Positions 32,416 through 40,747 of a stretch of DNA of 64,000 nt are shown here, one piece after another. The notes below the pieces were generated by a model. It saw nothing but the letters and a program-made list of their open reading frames with translations, had not been told where the DNA came from and ran no database searches. Origin of the DNA: Scatosoma sp045533485 (GTDB lineage: Bacteria > Bacillota > Clostridia > Christensenellales > Borkfalkiaceae); assembly GCA_045533485.1 (NCBI GenBank), contig JAZSHX010000002.1:1-64000 (forward strand). The letters are read 5' to 3'. The stretch's first letter is position 1. Each line of letters opens with the position of its first letter. The translations under genes were made by a program, and so were the position numbers.

Positions 32416-32784
32416 ATGGATACGGCAAATCAATTTTATATCTTTGCTTTGTGCGTAGGCGTTGGGTTTAGCGGCGGCGTTTTATACGAAGCGTTTTGCT
32501 TTTTGCGTTTATGCCTTGGCGTGCGTAAAAATAAGCGCAAAACACTGGGGATAGCGCTGGATATTTGCTTTTTTATAACCTTGACCGTGTGGGTGATTTT
32601 CTGCGCATACGCGTTTGCTTTTCCGCCTTTTCGGGTATATATGTGGATAGGATATCTTGTCGGCGGAATAATATATTTAAAAACTTTGCATAAAATTATT
32701 GCCTTTTTTGAAATTATGTGGTATAATAACATAAGGAAACTGATAAATAAGGCAAGAAATCAGGAAAAAACTCTTATAAAATAG
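32416..32784 (+). CDS. yabQ: Spore cortex protein YabQ
   Basis: 122 residues with four hydrophobic segments: FYIFALCVGVGFSGGVLYEAF, ALDICFFITLTVWVIFCAYAF, RVYMWIGYLVGGIIYLK and an amphipathic end. This is the pattern of YabQ, required for spore cortex in Bacillus. The ATG at 32416 is chosen; a GTG at 32410 overlaps yabP. The gene lies between yabP and a divIC-like gene, which supports the call more than the rather free sequence does. Confidence 0.8.
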   Translation: MDTANQFYIFALCVGVGFSGGVLYEAFCFLRLCLGVRKNKRKTLGIALDICFFITLTVWVIFCAYAFAFPPFRVYMWIGYLVGGIIYLKTLHKIIAFFEIMWYNNIRKLINKARNQEKTLIK

Positions 32785-32795
32785 GAGAAAAGAAG

Positions 32796-33056
32796 ATGAC
32801 AGAAGAAAAAATGAGAAAAGTGATAACGGCGTCCGTCGTAGCGGCGACCGCGCTTGTTGTTTTTCTGCTTGCCGTTTTGGTGTATCAGTGGATAACCTTA
32901 GGGGTTTTGAACAGCCGTAAGGCAAAGCTTGTGGAAGAAAACGAGAAGCTTATGGAACAAATCGAAAAGGGCGGCGAAACTGCCGAATACTATGAATCGG
33001 TTATGGGCAAGGAATGGTTGGCGTTCCAAGAAGGCTTTATCCACAAAGGAGAATGA
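32796..33056 (+). CDS. divIC: DivIC/FtsB-type septum formation initiator
   Basis: 86 residues: a short cytosolic start, one membrane helix (about 10-32), and a coiled coil (LNSRKAKLVEENEKLMEQIEKG) followed by a short extracellular end. This is the layout of DivIC, which joins FtsL and DivIB at the division septum. AGGAGAAAAGAAG lies before the ATG. Its site after yabQ matches Bacillus. The likely partner FtsL is encoded at 62948. Confidence 0.82.
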   Translation: MTEEKMRKVITASVVAATALVVFLLAVLVYQWITLGVLNSRKAKLVEENEKLMEQIEKGGETAEYYESVMGKEWLAFQEGFIHKGE

Positions 33057-33062
33057 TAAAAA

Positions 33063-33926
33063 ATGAACAAATACGCCGTGATTGATATCGGCTCAAATTC
33101 CGTTCGTCTAATGCTTGTGGCGGACGGAACAGTTTTATATAAAGCTGTGAAAACTACCCGTCTTGGCGAAGGGTTAGCATCCTGTACAACGCTGTTGCCG
33201 CAGGCAATAGAGCGTTCTGCAAAAGCGGTTGCCGATTTTTATTTTCGCGCAAAACAAGAAGGCGCGGAAAGCGTGTACGCGTTTGCGACGGCGGCAGTGC
33301 GCACGGCAAGCAACGGCGCGGAATTTGTAAGCGAAGTACAACGGCTTTGCGGTTTGCAGGTGGAAGTCATTTCAGGGGAAACGGAAGCGGAAATCGGCAT
33401 TTTGGGCGCGCTTTCTTACGCGGACGGTATGGTAATTGACATCGGCGGCGCAAGCACGGAAATCGTCGTGCAAAAATCGGGCGAAATGCTCTACAAAAAA
33501 AGCGTGAATATCGGCGTAGTGCGGCTTCGCGACGCTTGCGGATTAGAGAAAGAAAAATTACAAAAGGCGGCGCAAACGGCAACGGCGCAATTCGGCGCAG
33601 TGCCCAAAGCGAAAGCGTATACCATCGGCGGCACGGCAACGGCGCTTGCCGCGTGGTATTTGGGCTTGAAAGCGTACGACGCAAACGCAGTTACGGGCAC
33701 GGAAATTTCCTTAAACAGTATGCAAAAGATGGCGGACAAACTGCTTGGCTTATCGCCGCAGGAAATTTACGCTTCGTCGTGTATGCCCAAGGGGCGCGCG
33801 GACGTAATCGCAGGCGGTGCAGTCTTGCTTTGCACGCTTATGCAAACGCTTGGCATAGACAGCGTTATTGTAAGCGATAGAGATAATTTAGAAGGATATG
33901 CAACCAAAAAGGGGTTGAAGGTATGA
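33063..33926 (+). CDS. Ppx/GppA phosphatase family protein
   Basis: 287 residues, one ASKHA-fold domain: YAVIDIGSNSVRLMLV (phosphate 1), FATAAVRTASNG, SGETEAEIGILGAL, DIGGASTEIVV (phosphate 2), and TIGGTATALAAW. Such proteins split polyphosphate or pppGpp. It lacks the C-terminal HD domain of long forms, like short Ppx1/GppA members. AAGGAG precedes the ATG by 12 nt. It starts 6 bp after divIC and overlaps the next gene by 4 bp. Confidence 0.9.
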   Translation: MNKYAVIDIGSNSVRLMLVADGTVLYKAVKTTRLGEGLASCTTLLPQAIERSAKAVADFYFRAKQEGAESVYAFATAAVRTASNGAEFVSEVQRLCGLQVEVISGETEAEIGILGALSYADGMVIDIGGASTEIVVQKSGEMLYKKSVNIGVVRLRDACGLEKEKLQKAAQTATAQFGAVPKAKAYTIGGTATALAAWYLGLKAYDANAVTGTEISLNSMQKMADKLLGLSPQEIYASSCMPKGRADVIAGGAVLLCTLMQTLGIDSVIVSDRDNLEGYATKKGLKV

Positions 33927-34987
33927 GAAGAATTTGGACGGGGATATTTACGTTTGCGGCGGCGATTGCCTTGCTTGGCGCTACGCTTTTCTTGGGCTAT
34001 TTAAGCTGGGAAAAGAGTACAGTGCAAGGCTTGGCGCTTTGCGTAGGCGTACTCTGTTCGTTTTTCTTTGCTCCCGTTTTGCACGAGCTTGGGCACGTCG
34101 CGTTTGCAAAGATGAACGGTATGCGCCCCGTGCTTGTCAAATGCGCGATTTTCCGTTATATCAACAACCAAGGTAAGGTCAAATTACGCCTTGCTTCGCC
34201 CTTTGCAAGCGACCAAACGCAGGTGTTGCCGAAATACGGCGACAATATGTTAAAACGAACCAAGGCCTACGTGCTTGGCGGTTTGATCGTGCAGGGTAGC
34301 GCGCTTTTTGCCTTGTGCGCCGTAGCGATTACGCTTTCGTGCATAGGAAAACCGTCCTATTTTTTATGGGGCATTTTGCCGTTTATGGCGTACTTATTTT
34401 TGATAAACGCCGTTCCTTTGCAATACCCCGCAGGGAAGACGGATATGTTGATTTTTTTAGGGCTTTGCAGGGGGGACGACGAAGAAAAGGTTATGCTTTC
34501 CGCAATGCAAATCCAAGGGGAATTATATGCAGGCAAAAGCTATGCGGAGATGGACGAAAAACTGTTTTTCGACGTGCCGCAGCTTGCGGAAGACGAGCCG
34601 CTGTTTGCCGTTATGCAGGATTTGCGCTATCGCTATTATTTGGAAAAAGGCGATTTGGAAAAGGCAAGCGACGCCATCAACCGCTTGGCGCAAGCCAGCC
34701 CGTATTTAAGCGAAAAAGAAACGCTTTCGCTCACGGCGGAGCTTACCTATATGCACGTGATAAACGGGGATTTTGAGCGCGCAAACGCGTGTGCGAAGCT
34801 GTGTGAAGCGTATTTGCGCGAAGATGCGGTAAGCGCAAAACGCGTGCTTGCGGCTTACAGCAAGGCGGCAGGACAAATTGAGCAAACGCAGGCGTTGCTT
34901 GCGCAGGCGCGTGCGCTTTTACAAAAACCGTTTATTTTAGGACAGGAAAAATTTGAAAAAATATTGTTGGAGAGAATAGAAAAATGA
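33923..34987 (+). CDS. M50-like membrane metalloprotease with C-terminal TPR-like region
   Basis: 354 residues. Two N-terminal helices (about 8-25, 35-52) lead directly into HELGH at 54-58, the zinc motif of site-2-type proteases. Two or three more hydrophobic segments follow (about 115-165), then a soluble all-helical region of about 150 residues with TPR-like pairs (YLEKGDLEKASDAINRLAQASP; MHVINGDFERANACAKLCEAYL). A second metal ligand motif of M50 (NxxPxxxxDG-like) is suggested by NAVPLQYPAGKTDML near 162. The substrate is unknown. It overlaps both neighbours by 4 bp. Confidence 0.75.
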   Translation: MRRIWTGIFTFAAAIALLGATLFLGYLSWEKSTVQGLALCVGVLCSFFFAPVLHELGHVAFAKMNGMRPVLVKCAIFRYINNQGKVKLRLASPFASDQTQVLPKYGDNMLKRTKAYVLGGLIVQGSALFALCAVAITLSCIGKPSYFLWGILPFMAYLFLINAVPLQYPAGKTDMLIFLGLCRGDDEEKVMLSAMQIQGELYAGKSYAEMDEKLFFDVPQLAEDEPLFAVMQDLRYRYYLEKGDLEKASDAINRLAQASPYLSEKETLSLTAELTYMHVINGDFERANACAKLCEAYLREDAVSAKRVLAAYSKAAGQIEQTQALLAQARALLQKPFILGQEKFEKILLERIEK

Positions 34988-35325
34988 GGTTGATTATCGG
35001 TTGTACGATATGTTCGTTGGTTTTCGTGATTATATTACGCTTTACCTTAAAACGCCGCGTGAACGGGCAAAAATGGAAATTGCAAAAAAACAAAACGCCG
35101 ATAGACAGGTGGTTTCTCTTCGGCGTGCGTAACTGCATACCGCCCACGCTGTTTATTATGCACTTGCTGTTATCCGTAGCCATCGTCGTCAACTTTGGGC
35201 TGGGGGTGTTCGCATACCAATTTGCAAAATGGAAATTGTACAATGCAATTTGCACCAGCAGCGTGTTTATTTTGGCGATTAGCGTAATCATGATTGAACC
35301 GGCAAGACATTTCCAAAGCCGCTAA
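34984..35325 (+). CDS. Small membrane protein, unknown
   Basis: 113 residues with three hydrophobic segments (about 1-17, 52-77 and 92-105) and a basic cytosolic loop (LKRRVNGQKWKLQKNKTPIDRW). No family recognised. It overlaps the protease gene by 4 bp, hence probably made with it; this may be a partner or substrate, which is only inference. It closes the cluster; the 99 bp to malQ hold an A-rich/T-rich hairpin at about 35364-35383 and a weak TTGCTT/TAATAC promoter candidate. Confidence 0.65.
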   Translation: MRLIIGCTICSLVFVIILRFTLKRRVNGQKWKLQKNKTPIDRWFLFGVRNCIPPTLFIMHLLLSVAIVVNFGLGVFAYQFAKWKLYNAICTSSVFILAISVIMIEPARHFQSR

Positions 35326-35424
35326 AAGTGCATTTTGCTTAAAAAGAGCAAAAAGGGGTAATACTAAAAAAGGGCTTTTTAATATAGTCCAAAGAAAAAT
35401 CCGTATTCGTAAAGGGCAGAGCGT

Positions 35425-36954
35425 ATGAAAACGGCGCAAGCAGTAACAAAAAACAATAAAAACAAAAGACGGGCGGGGGTACTTATGCCCGTTTCTTCGT
35501 TGCCTTCGGCGTACGGCATCGGCACGCTGGGCGCAGGCGCGTACGCGTTTGTCGACTGGTTGCAAAAGGCAAATATGAAAATTTGGCAGGTGTTGCCGCT
35601 TCTTCCCACGGGCTACGGCGACAGCCCCTATCAATCGTTTGCGTCCGACGCGCTCAATTACTATTTTATCGATTTTGCGCTTTTGGAAAAGGACGGTTTA
35701 TTGACGAAAGACGACTACGTTAACGCGCAGTGGGGGGATGATGCGCGCAGGGTGGATTACGGCTTACAGTTTGCGCAAAAAACGCAAATTTTGCGTAAGG
35801 CGTTTGATAGATTTGACACGACGGCAAGCGAGTGGCAGGCGTTTGTTTTAGACGGTAAATACAAAGATTTCGCCTTGTTTATGTCCTTGAAAATCCGCTT
35901 TGCGTACGCTCCGTGGGACGCTTGGGATACGCCGTATAAAAACGCGGAAGCAAGCGCGTTGCTTGCGCATGAGAAGCAATATGAAAAGGAAATTGCATTT
36001 TGGCAATTTACGCAATATATCTTCTTAAAACAATGGCGCGCGTTACGCGCGTATGCAAATGAGCGCGGTGTGGAAATTATGGGGGATATGCCCATTTACG
36101 TTGCATACGACAGCGTGGAAACGTGGAAATACCGCGATAGATTGTTTGATTTGAATAAAGACGGCAATATAGGCAAGCGCGCAGGCGTACCGCCCGACGA
36201 TTTTTGCGACGACGGACAATTTTGGGGCAATCCCGTGTATGACTGGGTGAAGCTGAGAAAGGAAAAATACGCGTGGTGGAAGGATAGAATTTCCTATGCG
36301 TTTTCCCTGTTCGATATCGTACGAATTGACCATTTCCGCGGTTTTGACAGATATTACGCCGTACCCGAAGGTGCGGAAACGGCAAAGGAAGGCGCGTGGC
36401 TGGACGGCCCGAAAGCAGAGCTTTTCAAGGGCTTAAAGCGCGCGAAAATTGTTGCGGAAGATTTGGGCGTTATCGACGACGGCGTGCGAAAATTGCTTAA
36501 AGACACCGGCTATCCCGGCATGAAGGTGTTTGAGTTTGCTTTCAACGGCGATCCCGAAAACGAATATTTACCGTCGCAGTACGACGAAAACTGCGTAGCG
36601 TATACGGGCACACACGACAATCAAACGCTTGCGGCGTTTATACAAGAAATGCCCAAGGAAGAAGCAACCGCTTTTACGGCGCAGCTGGAAAACGAGTGCT
36701 TGCAAGCAGACGTTGCGTATATACGGGAAAGCGTTGACGACGAGTGCGAAAGCATAATCCGCTTGCTTTTTTCGTCCAAGGCGAATACCGTTATCGTGCC
36801 TATGCAGGATATTTTGTGTATGGGCGAAGAAGCGCGGATGAACGCGCCGGCTACCGTTTCGGGCAATAACTGGACGTTCCGCTTTATTGAAAGCGATTTA
36901 AGAAACAGAAAGGCGGCTTGGTTAAAGAGTTTGACCGAAGAATATAAAAGATAA
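35425..36954 (+). CDS. malQ: 4-alpha-glucanotransferase (amylomaltase, GH77)
   Basis: Transfers alpha-1,4-glucan segments between maltodextrins. 509 residues, usual length. Family motifs: AGVLMPVSSLPSAYGIGTLG at the N-terminus, WQVLPLLPTGYGDSPYQSFA near 53, GDMPIYVAYDS near 213, the nucleophile Asp in IVRIDHFRGFDRYYAVP near 293, and acid/base Glu in IVAEDLGVIDDGVRKLL near 337. It lies next to a maltodextrin-type ABC importer but has its own terminator, so it is a separate unit. Confidence 0.96.
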   Translation: MKTAQAVTKNNKNKRRAGVLMPVSSLPSAYGIGTLGAGAYAFVDWLQKANMKIWQVLPLLPTGYGDSPYQSFASDALNYYFIDFALLEKDGLLTKDDYVNAQWGDDARRVDYGLQFAQKTQILRKAFDRFDTTASEWQAFVLDGKYKDFALFMSLKIRFAYAPWDAWDTPYKNAEASALLAHEKQYEKEIAFWQFTQYIFLKQWRALRAYANERGVEIMGDMPIYVAYDSVETWKYRDRLFDLNKDGNIGKRAGVPPDDFCDDGQFWGNPVYDWVKLRKEKYAWWKDRISYAFSLFDIVRIDHFRGFDRYYAVPEGAETAKEGAWLDGPKAELFKGLKRAKIVAEDLGVIDDGVRKLLKDTGYPGMKVFEFAFNGDPENEYLPSQYDENCVAYTGTHDNQTLAAFIQEMPKEEATAFTAQLENECLQADVAYIRESVDDECESIIRLLFSSKANTVIVPMQDILCMGEEARMNAPATVSGNNWTFRFIESDLRNRKAAWLKSLTEEYKR

Positions 36955-36957
36955 ACG

Positions 36958-36986
36958 AAAACCACGGCAATCGCCGTGGTTTTTTC
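36958..36986 (+). terminator. Terminator of malQ
   Basis: AAACCACGGC (about 36958-36968), AAT-centred loop, GCCGTGGTTTTTT to 36985. Confidence 0.9.
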
Positions 36987-37058
36987 ACGCATAAAAAGGA
37001 GAAAGCAAAACAATACTAATGGGAAAGAACGCTAAAAAGCGAAAGGAGAGTGTAAAAA

Positions 37059-38315
37059 ATGAAAAAGGTATATAAAATTTCTTGCGCGGTGCTTGCCTGC
37101 GGTTTGGGTGTGGGGATGATCGGCTGTGCAGGGAAAAAGGACGACGCTATCAAATTGACGGTGTGGGTATCGGAAGCGGAAAAACCGTTCGTGCAACAAG
37201 CGGTGGACGCGTTCAAGAAGAAAAACCCCGACAAAAATTACAAAATCACCATTGATATGCAGGGCGTAAACGACGTGGCGACGCGTGTGCTCAAAGACGT
37301 GGAAAATGCGGCGGATATTTATTCTTGCTCCAACGACCAACTTTCCCAGCTTGTCAACGGCGACGCGCTGGCGCAAATTTCGGGTGATAGATTGACGCGC
37401 TTGCAACAATCCAACGCCGAAGAAGCCGTGCAAGCCGTTACGCTGAAAAAAGGCGATAAAGAAGGCGTGTACGGCTTACCTTACACCGATAACACGTTTT
37501 TCTTATATTACAATAAATCGGTGTTGACGGAAACGGACGTGCAAAGCATCGACGGCATTTTGTCTAAATGCGAAAACGGTAAACTATTTGCGTTCCCGAT
37601 GCGAGACGGTTGGTACACTACGTCCTTCTATTTCGGTAAAGATTTGGGCTATCAGGTGGAATACGACGACAATTTAGGCGAAACGAAAATCACGTGCGAT
37701 TTTGCTAACGACACGGGCGTAGCGGTTACGCAAGCGATGTGGGATTTGGTGAAAGACAGCCGCGTGAAAGCAGACGCGGACGACAGCAAAATCATCGCAG
37801 GGTTTAACGACGGCTCTATCGTGGCGGCTGTGTCGGGGATTTGGAATAAAACTTCTATACAAAAATACTTGAAAGACAACTTTGCGGCGGCAAAATTGCC
37901 TACGTATACCTTCAAAAAAGGGACGGAAGAAGCGGAACAGGTACAGCTTACGGCGTTTGCAGGATATAAATTGTACGGCGTGAATAACTATTCCAAAAAC
38001 AAAACGGACGCGTTGGATTTTGCCGAATTTTTAACCAGCGAGGAAAACCAAGTGAACTATTTTGAGCTTCGCGGCTACGTGCCTACCAACAAAACGGCAA
38101 GAGAAAACGAAAAAGTCAAAGCGGACGTTTGCGCAAAGGCAATCACCGCGCAGCTTGCGTATTCCAAAACGCAAATGGGCGTTCCGTCTACGCTGTGGCA
38201 ACCTATGGAAGGGTTAGGCGCGGCGATGATCACGGGTGTGAACAGCGGCAGCTTTAACGCGGCAGAACAAATCAAGGCGTGCGTTGCGGCGATTGAAAAA
38301 AACGCGAATAAATAA
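37059..38315 (+). CDS. malE: Maltodextrin-type ABC substrate-binding lipoprotein
   Basis: 418 residues. The signal peptide has a lipobox-like GMIGC (Cys near 23). The mature part starts KLTVWVSEAEKPFVQQAVDAFKKKNP (abbreviated), typical of family 1 sugar-binding proteins, with GLPYTDNTFFLYYNKS near 135 and GIWNKTSIQKYL near 265. Maltodextrin is inferred from the adjacent MalF/MalG-like permeases and malQ. GGAGAG lies before the ATG. First gene of a three-gene operon. Confidence 0.88.
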   Translation: MKKVYKISCAVLACGLGVGMIGCAGKKDDAIKLTVWVSEAEKPFVQQAVDAFKKKNPDKNYKITIDMQGVNDVATRVLKDVENAADIYSCSNDQLSQLVNGDALAQISGDRLTRLQQSNAEEAVQAVTLKKGDKEGVYGLPYTDNTFFLYYNKSVLTETDVQSIDGILSKCENGKLFAFPMRDGWYTTSFYFGKDLGYQVEYDDNLGETKITCDFANDTGVAVTQAMWDLVKDSRVKADADDSKIIAGFNDGSIVAAVSGIWNKTSIQKYLKDNFAAAKLPTYTFKKGTEEAEQVQLTAFAGYKLYGVNNYSKNKTDALDFAEFLTSEENQVNYFELRGYVPTNKTARENEKVKADVCAKAITAQLAYSKTQMGVPSTLWQPMEGLGAAMITGVNSGSFNAAEQIKACVAAIEKNANK

Positions 38316-38354
38316 TTAAAGAATAAATAATAAATGCAAAAAGGGGAGTAAGGT

Positions 38355-39755
38355 ATGGCGAAAGGCAAAGGGAAATATGCCGAAAGGAAAAAGGGACTGC
38401 AAAGCGCAGTCAAGGCGTTTCGGTGCAGTTCGGTGTATACCAAGCTCTCCTTTTTGTTTATGGGTTTTGGACAAATTGCACGCGGACAAATCCTCAAAGG
38501 CGCGATATATATGCTCTTGCAGGCGGCGTTTACCTTTTTTATGCTGGTTTTCGGCGGTCGGTATATCGCACACCTGTTTTCGGGGGATTTGGGCAGTAGG
38601 ATTTCGGGTGAGGTTTGGAACGAAGAACTGCAAATTTTTGAAAAAGTGCAAGGCGACAACAGCTTTTTGATTTTGCTTTACGGCGTGGTTTCGTTGGTGG
38701 TATGCCTGCTGTTTGTGCTTATTTGGGTGCAAAACGTGCGCGGCAATCATCAAAACGACTTGCGCGTAAAAAACGGCGAAAAGGTGGCGACTTTTCAAGA
38801 CGATTTACACGCGCTTTTGCACGAAAAATTTTATCTTCCGCTGTTGTTGCCGCCCCTTTTGGGTTTGCTTGTATTTACCGTGCTACCGCTGGTGTTTATG
38901 GTATTGATTGCCTTTACCAACTACGATTACGCGCACATGCCCCCGGGAAAACTGTTCGACTGGGTGGGGCTTACCAACTTCCGCGCGTTGTTCTCGCTTG
39001 GCGGCGCAGGGTTTGCGATGGTGTTCGTCCGCGTACTTGCTTGGACGTTCGTTTGGGCGTTTTTTGCGACCTTTACCAACTATTTTTTAGGATTATTGAT
39101 AGCGCTCCTCATCAACAAAAAGGGCATACGCTTAAAGCCGCTTTGGCGCACGCTGTTCGTGATGGCAATTGCCGTGCCACAGTTCGTCACCTTGCTTTTG
39201 ATGCAAAAAATATTAGACGTCGACGGCATACTCAATAAACTGTTGCATACGAATATTTTATGGCTGGCAGACCAGCGGTATTTGGCTCTTTTGCCGCGCG
39301 TGATGATTATTCTTGTCAACATTTGGATAGGCGTACCGTACACGCTTTTGATGTGTTCAGGCATACTCATGAACGTGCCGAAGGATTATTACGAAGCGGC
39401 GAAAATCGACGGCGCTTCGCCCGTGCGTGCGTTTTTCCACGTCACGATGCCGTATATGCTGCACGTCACTACGCCGTATCTTATCACGCAATTCGTCGGT
39501 AATATCAACAATTTCAACGTCATTTGGCTGCTGTCGGGCGGCGGACCTGTCGACAACGTGCATTACGGCGGCGGTTCGCAGGCGCAATCCACCGATTTGC
39601 TGGTTACGTGGCTGTATCGCTTGACTACCGATAGAAATCCAAGGTACAACGTCGCGTCGGTAATCGGTATCGTTATCTTTATCATCAGTGCGGTGATGTC
39701 GCTTGTCACGTACAATAAAACGTCGGCGGCGAAAGAGGAGGGAGCGTTTCAATGA
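38355..39755 (+). CDS. malF: Maltodextrin-type ABC permease MalF-like
   Basis: 466 residues, longer than usual sugar permeases because of an N-terminal extension (about 1-150) with three hydrophobic segments before the core, as in MalF proteins. The core has FTNYDYAHMPPGKLFDWVGLTNF near 195 and the EAA loop EAAKIDGASPVRAFFHVTMPYM near 345-366, which contacts the ATPase. GGGAGTAAGG precedes the ATG. It overlaps malG by 4 bp. Confidence 0.88.
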   Translation: MAKGKGKYAERKKGLQSAVKAFRCSSVYTKLSFLFMGFGQIARGQILKGAIYMLLQAAFTFFMLVFGGRYIAHLFSGDLGSRISGEVWNEELQIFEKVQGDNSFLILLYGVVSLVVCLLFVLIWVQNVRGNHQNDLRVKNGEKVATFQDDLHALLHEKFYLPLLLPPLLGLLVFTVLPLVFMVLIAFTNYDYAHMPPGKLFDWVGLTNFRALFSLGGAGFAMVFVRVLAWTFVWAFFATFTNYFLGLLIALLINKKGIRLKPLWRTLFVMAIAVPQFVTLLLMQKILDVDGILNKLLHTNILWLADQRYLALLPRVMIILVNIWIGVPYTLLMCSGILMNVPKDYYEAAKIDGASPVRAFFHVTMPYMLHVTTPYLITQFVGNINNFNVIWLLSGGGPVDNVHYGGGSQAQSTDLLVTWLYRLTTDRNPRYNVASVIGIVIFIISAVMSLVTYNKTSAAKEEGAFQ

Positions 39756-40621
39756 GTAAAACAACGACGGCTATATTACGCGTACGCAAGAACTGGACAA
39801 ACGCGCTTGGCTATGCAGTGCTGATAACGCTTGGCGCGGTTTGGATTGCGCCGATTGCGTATTTGGTATATACGGCGTTTCGGGAAAGCCCGTCGACGGG
39901 GATTATCAACACCCTGCTTCCCGACGGCTTACGGCTGGGGATAGGTAATTTCAAAACGCTGTTTGTTGACACGATGTTTCCGCGTTGGCTTTTGAATACG
40001 CTGCTTGTGGCAACCTGTTCTTGCGCGCTGACTACGCTGTTTATCCTTATGGTAAGCTACGCGCTGTCGCGTCTGCGTTTTAAGTGGAGAAAACCGCTTG
40101 TCAACGTGCTGTTGGTGCTGGGTATGTTCCCCGGATTTATGAGTATGATTGCCGTATATTTTATCTTAAAAGCGATGGGATTGACCAACTCCTTGCTTGC
40201 GCTTATTTTGGTGTATTCGGGCGGTGCGGCGCTTTCGTATTATATATGCAAGGGCTTTTTCGACACCGTGCCAAGAGCGCTGGAAGAAGCGGCGTGGCTG
40301 GACGGCGCAAACCAGCCGACGATTTTTTGGAAAATCATTTTGCCGATGGCAAAGCCGATTATCGTCTACACGGTGCTTACGTCCTTTATTTCCCCTTGGT
40401 GCGATTTTATTTTCGTCAATACGATTATCAGCGATAGGGAATTATACACGGTGGCGTTGGGGCTGTATAAGATGATAAACGCGGAGCGCAACAGCTTCAA
40501 CGACAATTTCACCGTTTTTTGCGCAGGTGCGTTCGTGGTCGGCACAATCATCGTATCGCTGTTTATGAGTATGCAACGCTACTACGTGGAAGGCGTAACG
40601 GGCGGTGCGGTAAAGGGATAA
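39752..40621 (+). CDS. malG: Maltodextrin-type ABC permease MalG-like
   Basis: 289 residues with six helices. The EAA motif is EEAAWLDGANQPTIFWKIILPMAKP near 175-200, the contact for the ATP-binding subunit. The end has YYVEGVTGGAVKG, typical of MalG. The operon ends here with a terminator and no ATPase gene, so a shared MsmX-type ATPase elsewhere must drive it. Confidence 0.9.
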   Translation: MSKTTTAILRVRKNWTNALGYAVLITLGAVWIAPIAYLVYTAFRESPSTGIINTLLPDGLRLGIGNFKTLFVDTMFPRWLLNTLLVATCSCALTTLFILMVSYALSRLRFKWRKPLVNVLLVLGMFPGFMSMIAVYFILKAMGLTNSLLALILVYSGGAALSYYICKGFFDTVPRALEEAAWLDGANQPTIFWKIILPMAKPIIVYTVLTSFISPWCDFIFVNTIISDRELYTVALGLYKMINAERNSFNDNFTVFCAGAFVVGTIIVSLFMSMQRYYVEGVTGGAVKG

Positions 40622-40627
40622 ATGTGA

Positions 40628-40656
40628 AAAAACCTGCCTTGTTGGCAGGTTTTTGT
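40628..40656 (+). terminator. Terminator of the maltodextrin importer operon
   Basis: AACCTGCC (40631-40638), TTGTT loop, GGCAGGTTTTTG ending at about 40655. Confidence 0.9.
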
Positions 40657-40696
40657 GAAAAATTGTGAAAAACGCGTGAAATCTACAAAAATCGTG

Positions 40697-40725
40697 TTCA
40701 CAAATAACAAATTGTGTGCTATAAT
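40697..40725 (+). promoter_or_regulatory. Promoter of the vWA lipoprotein gene
   Basis: TTCACA (40697-40702), 17 nt, TATAAT (40720-40725). The start near 40732 leaves a leader of about 16 nt carrying GGAGG. Confidence 0.75.
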
Positions 40726-40747
40726 AACATTACTTGGAGGTAATATT

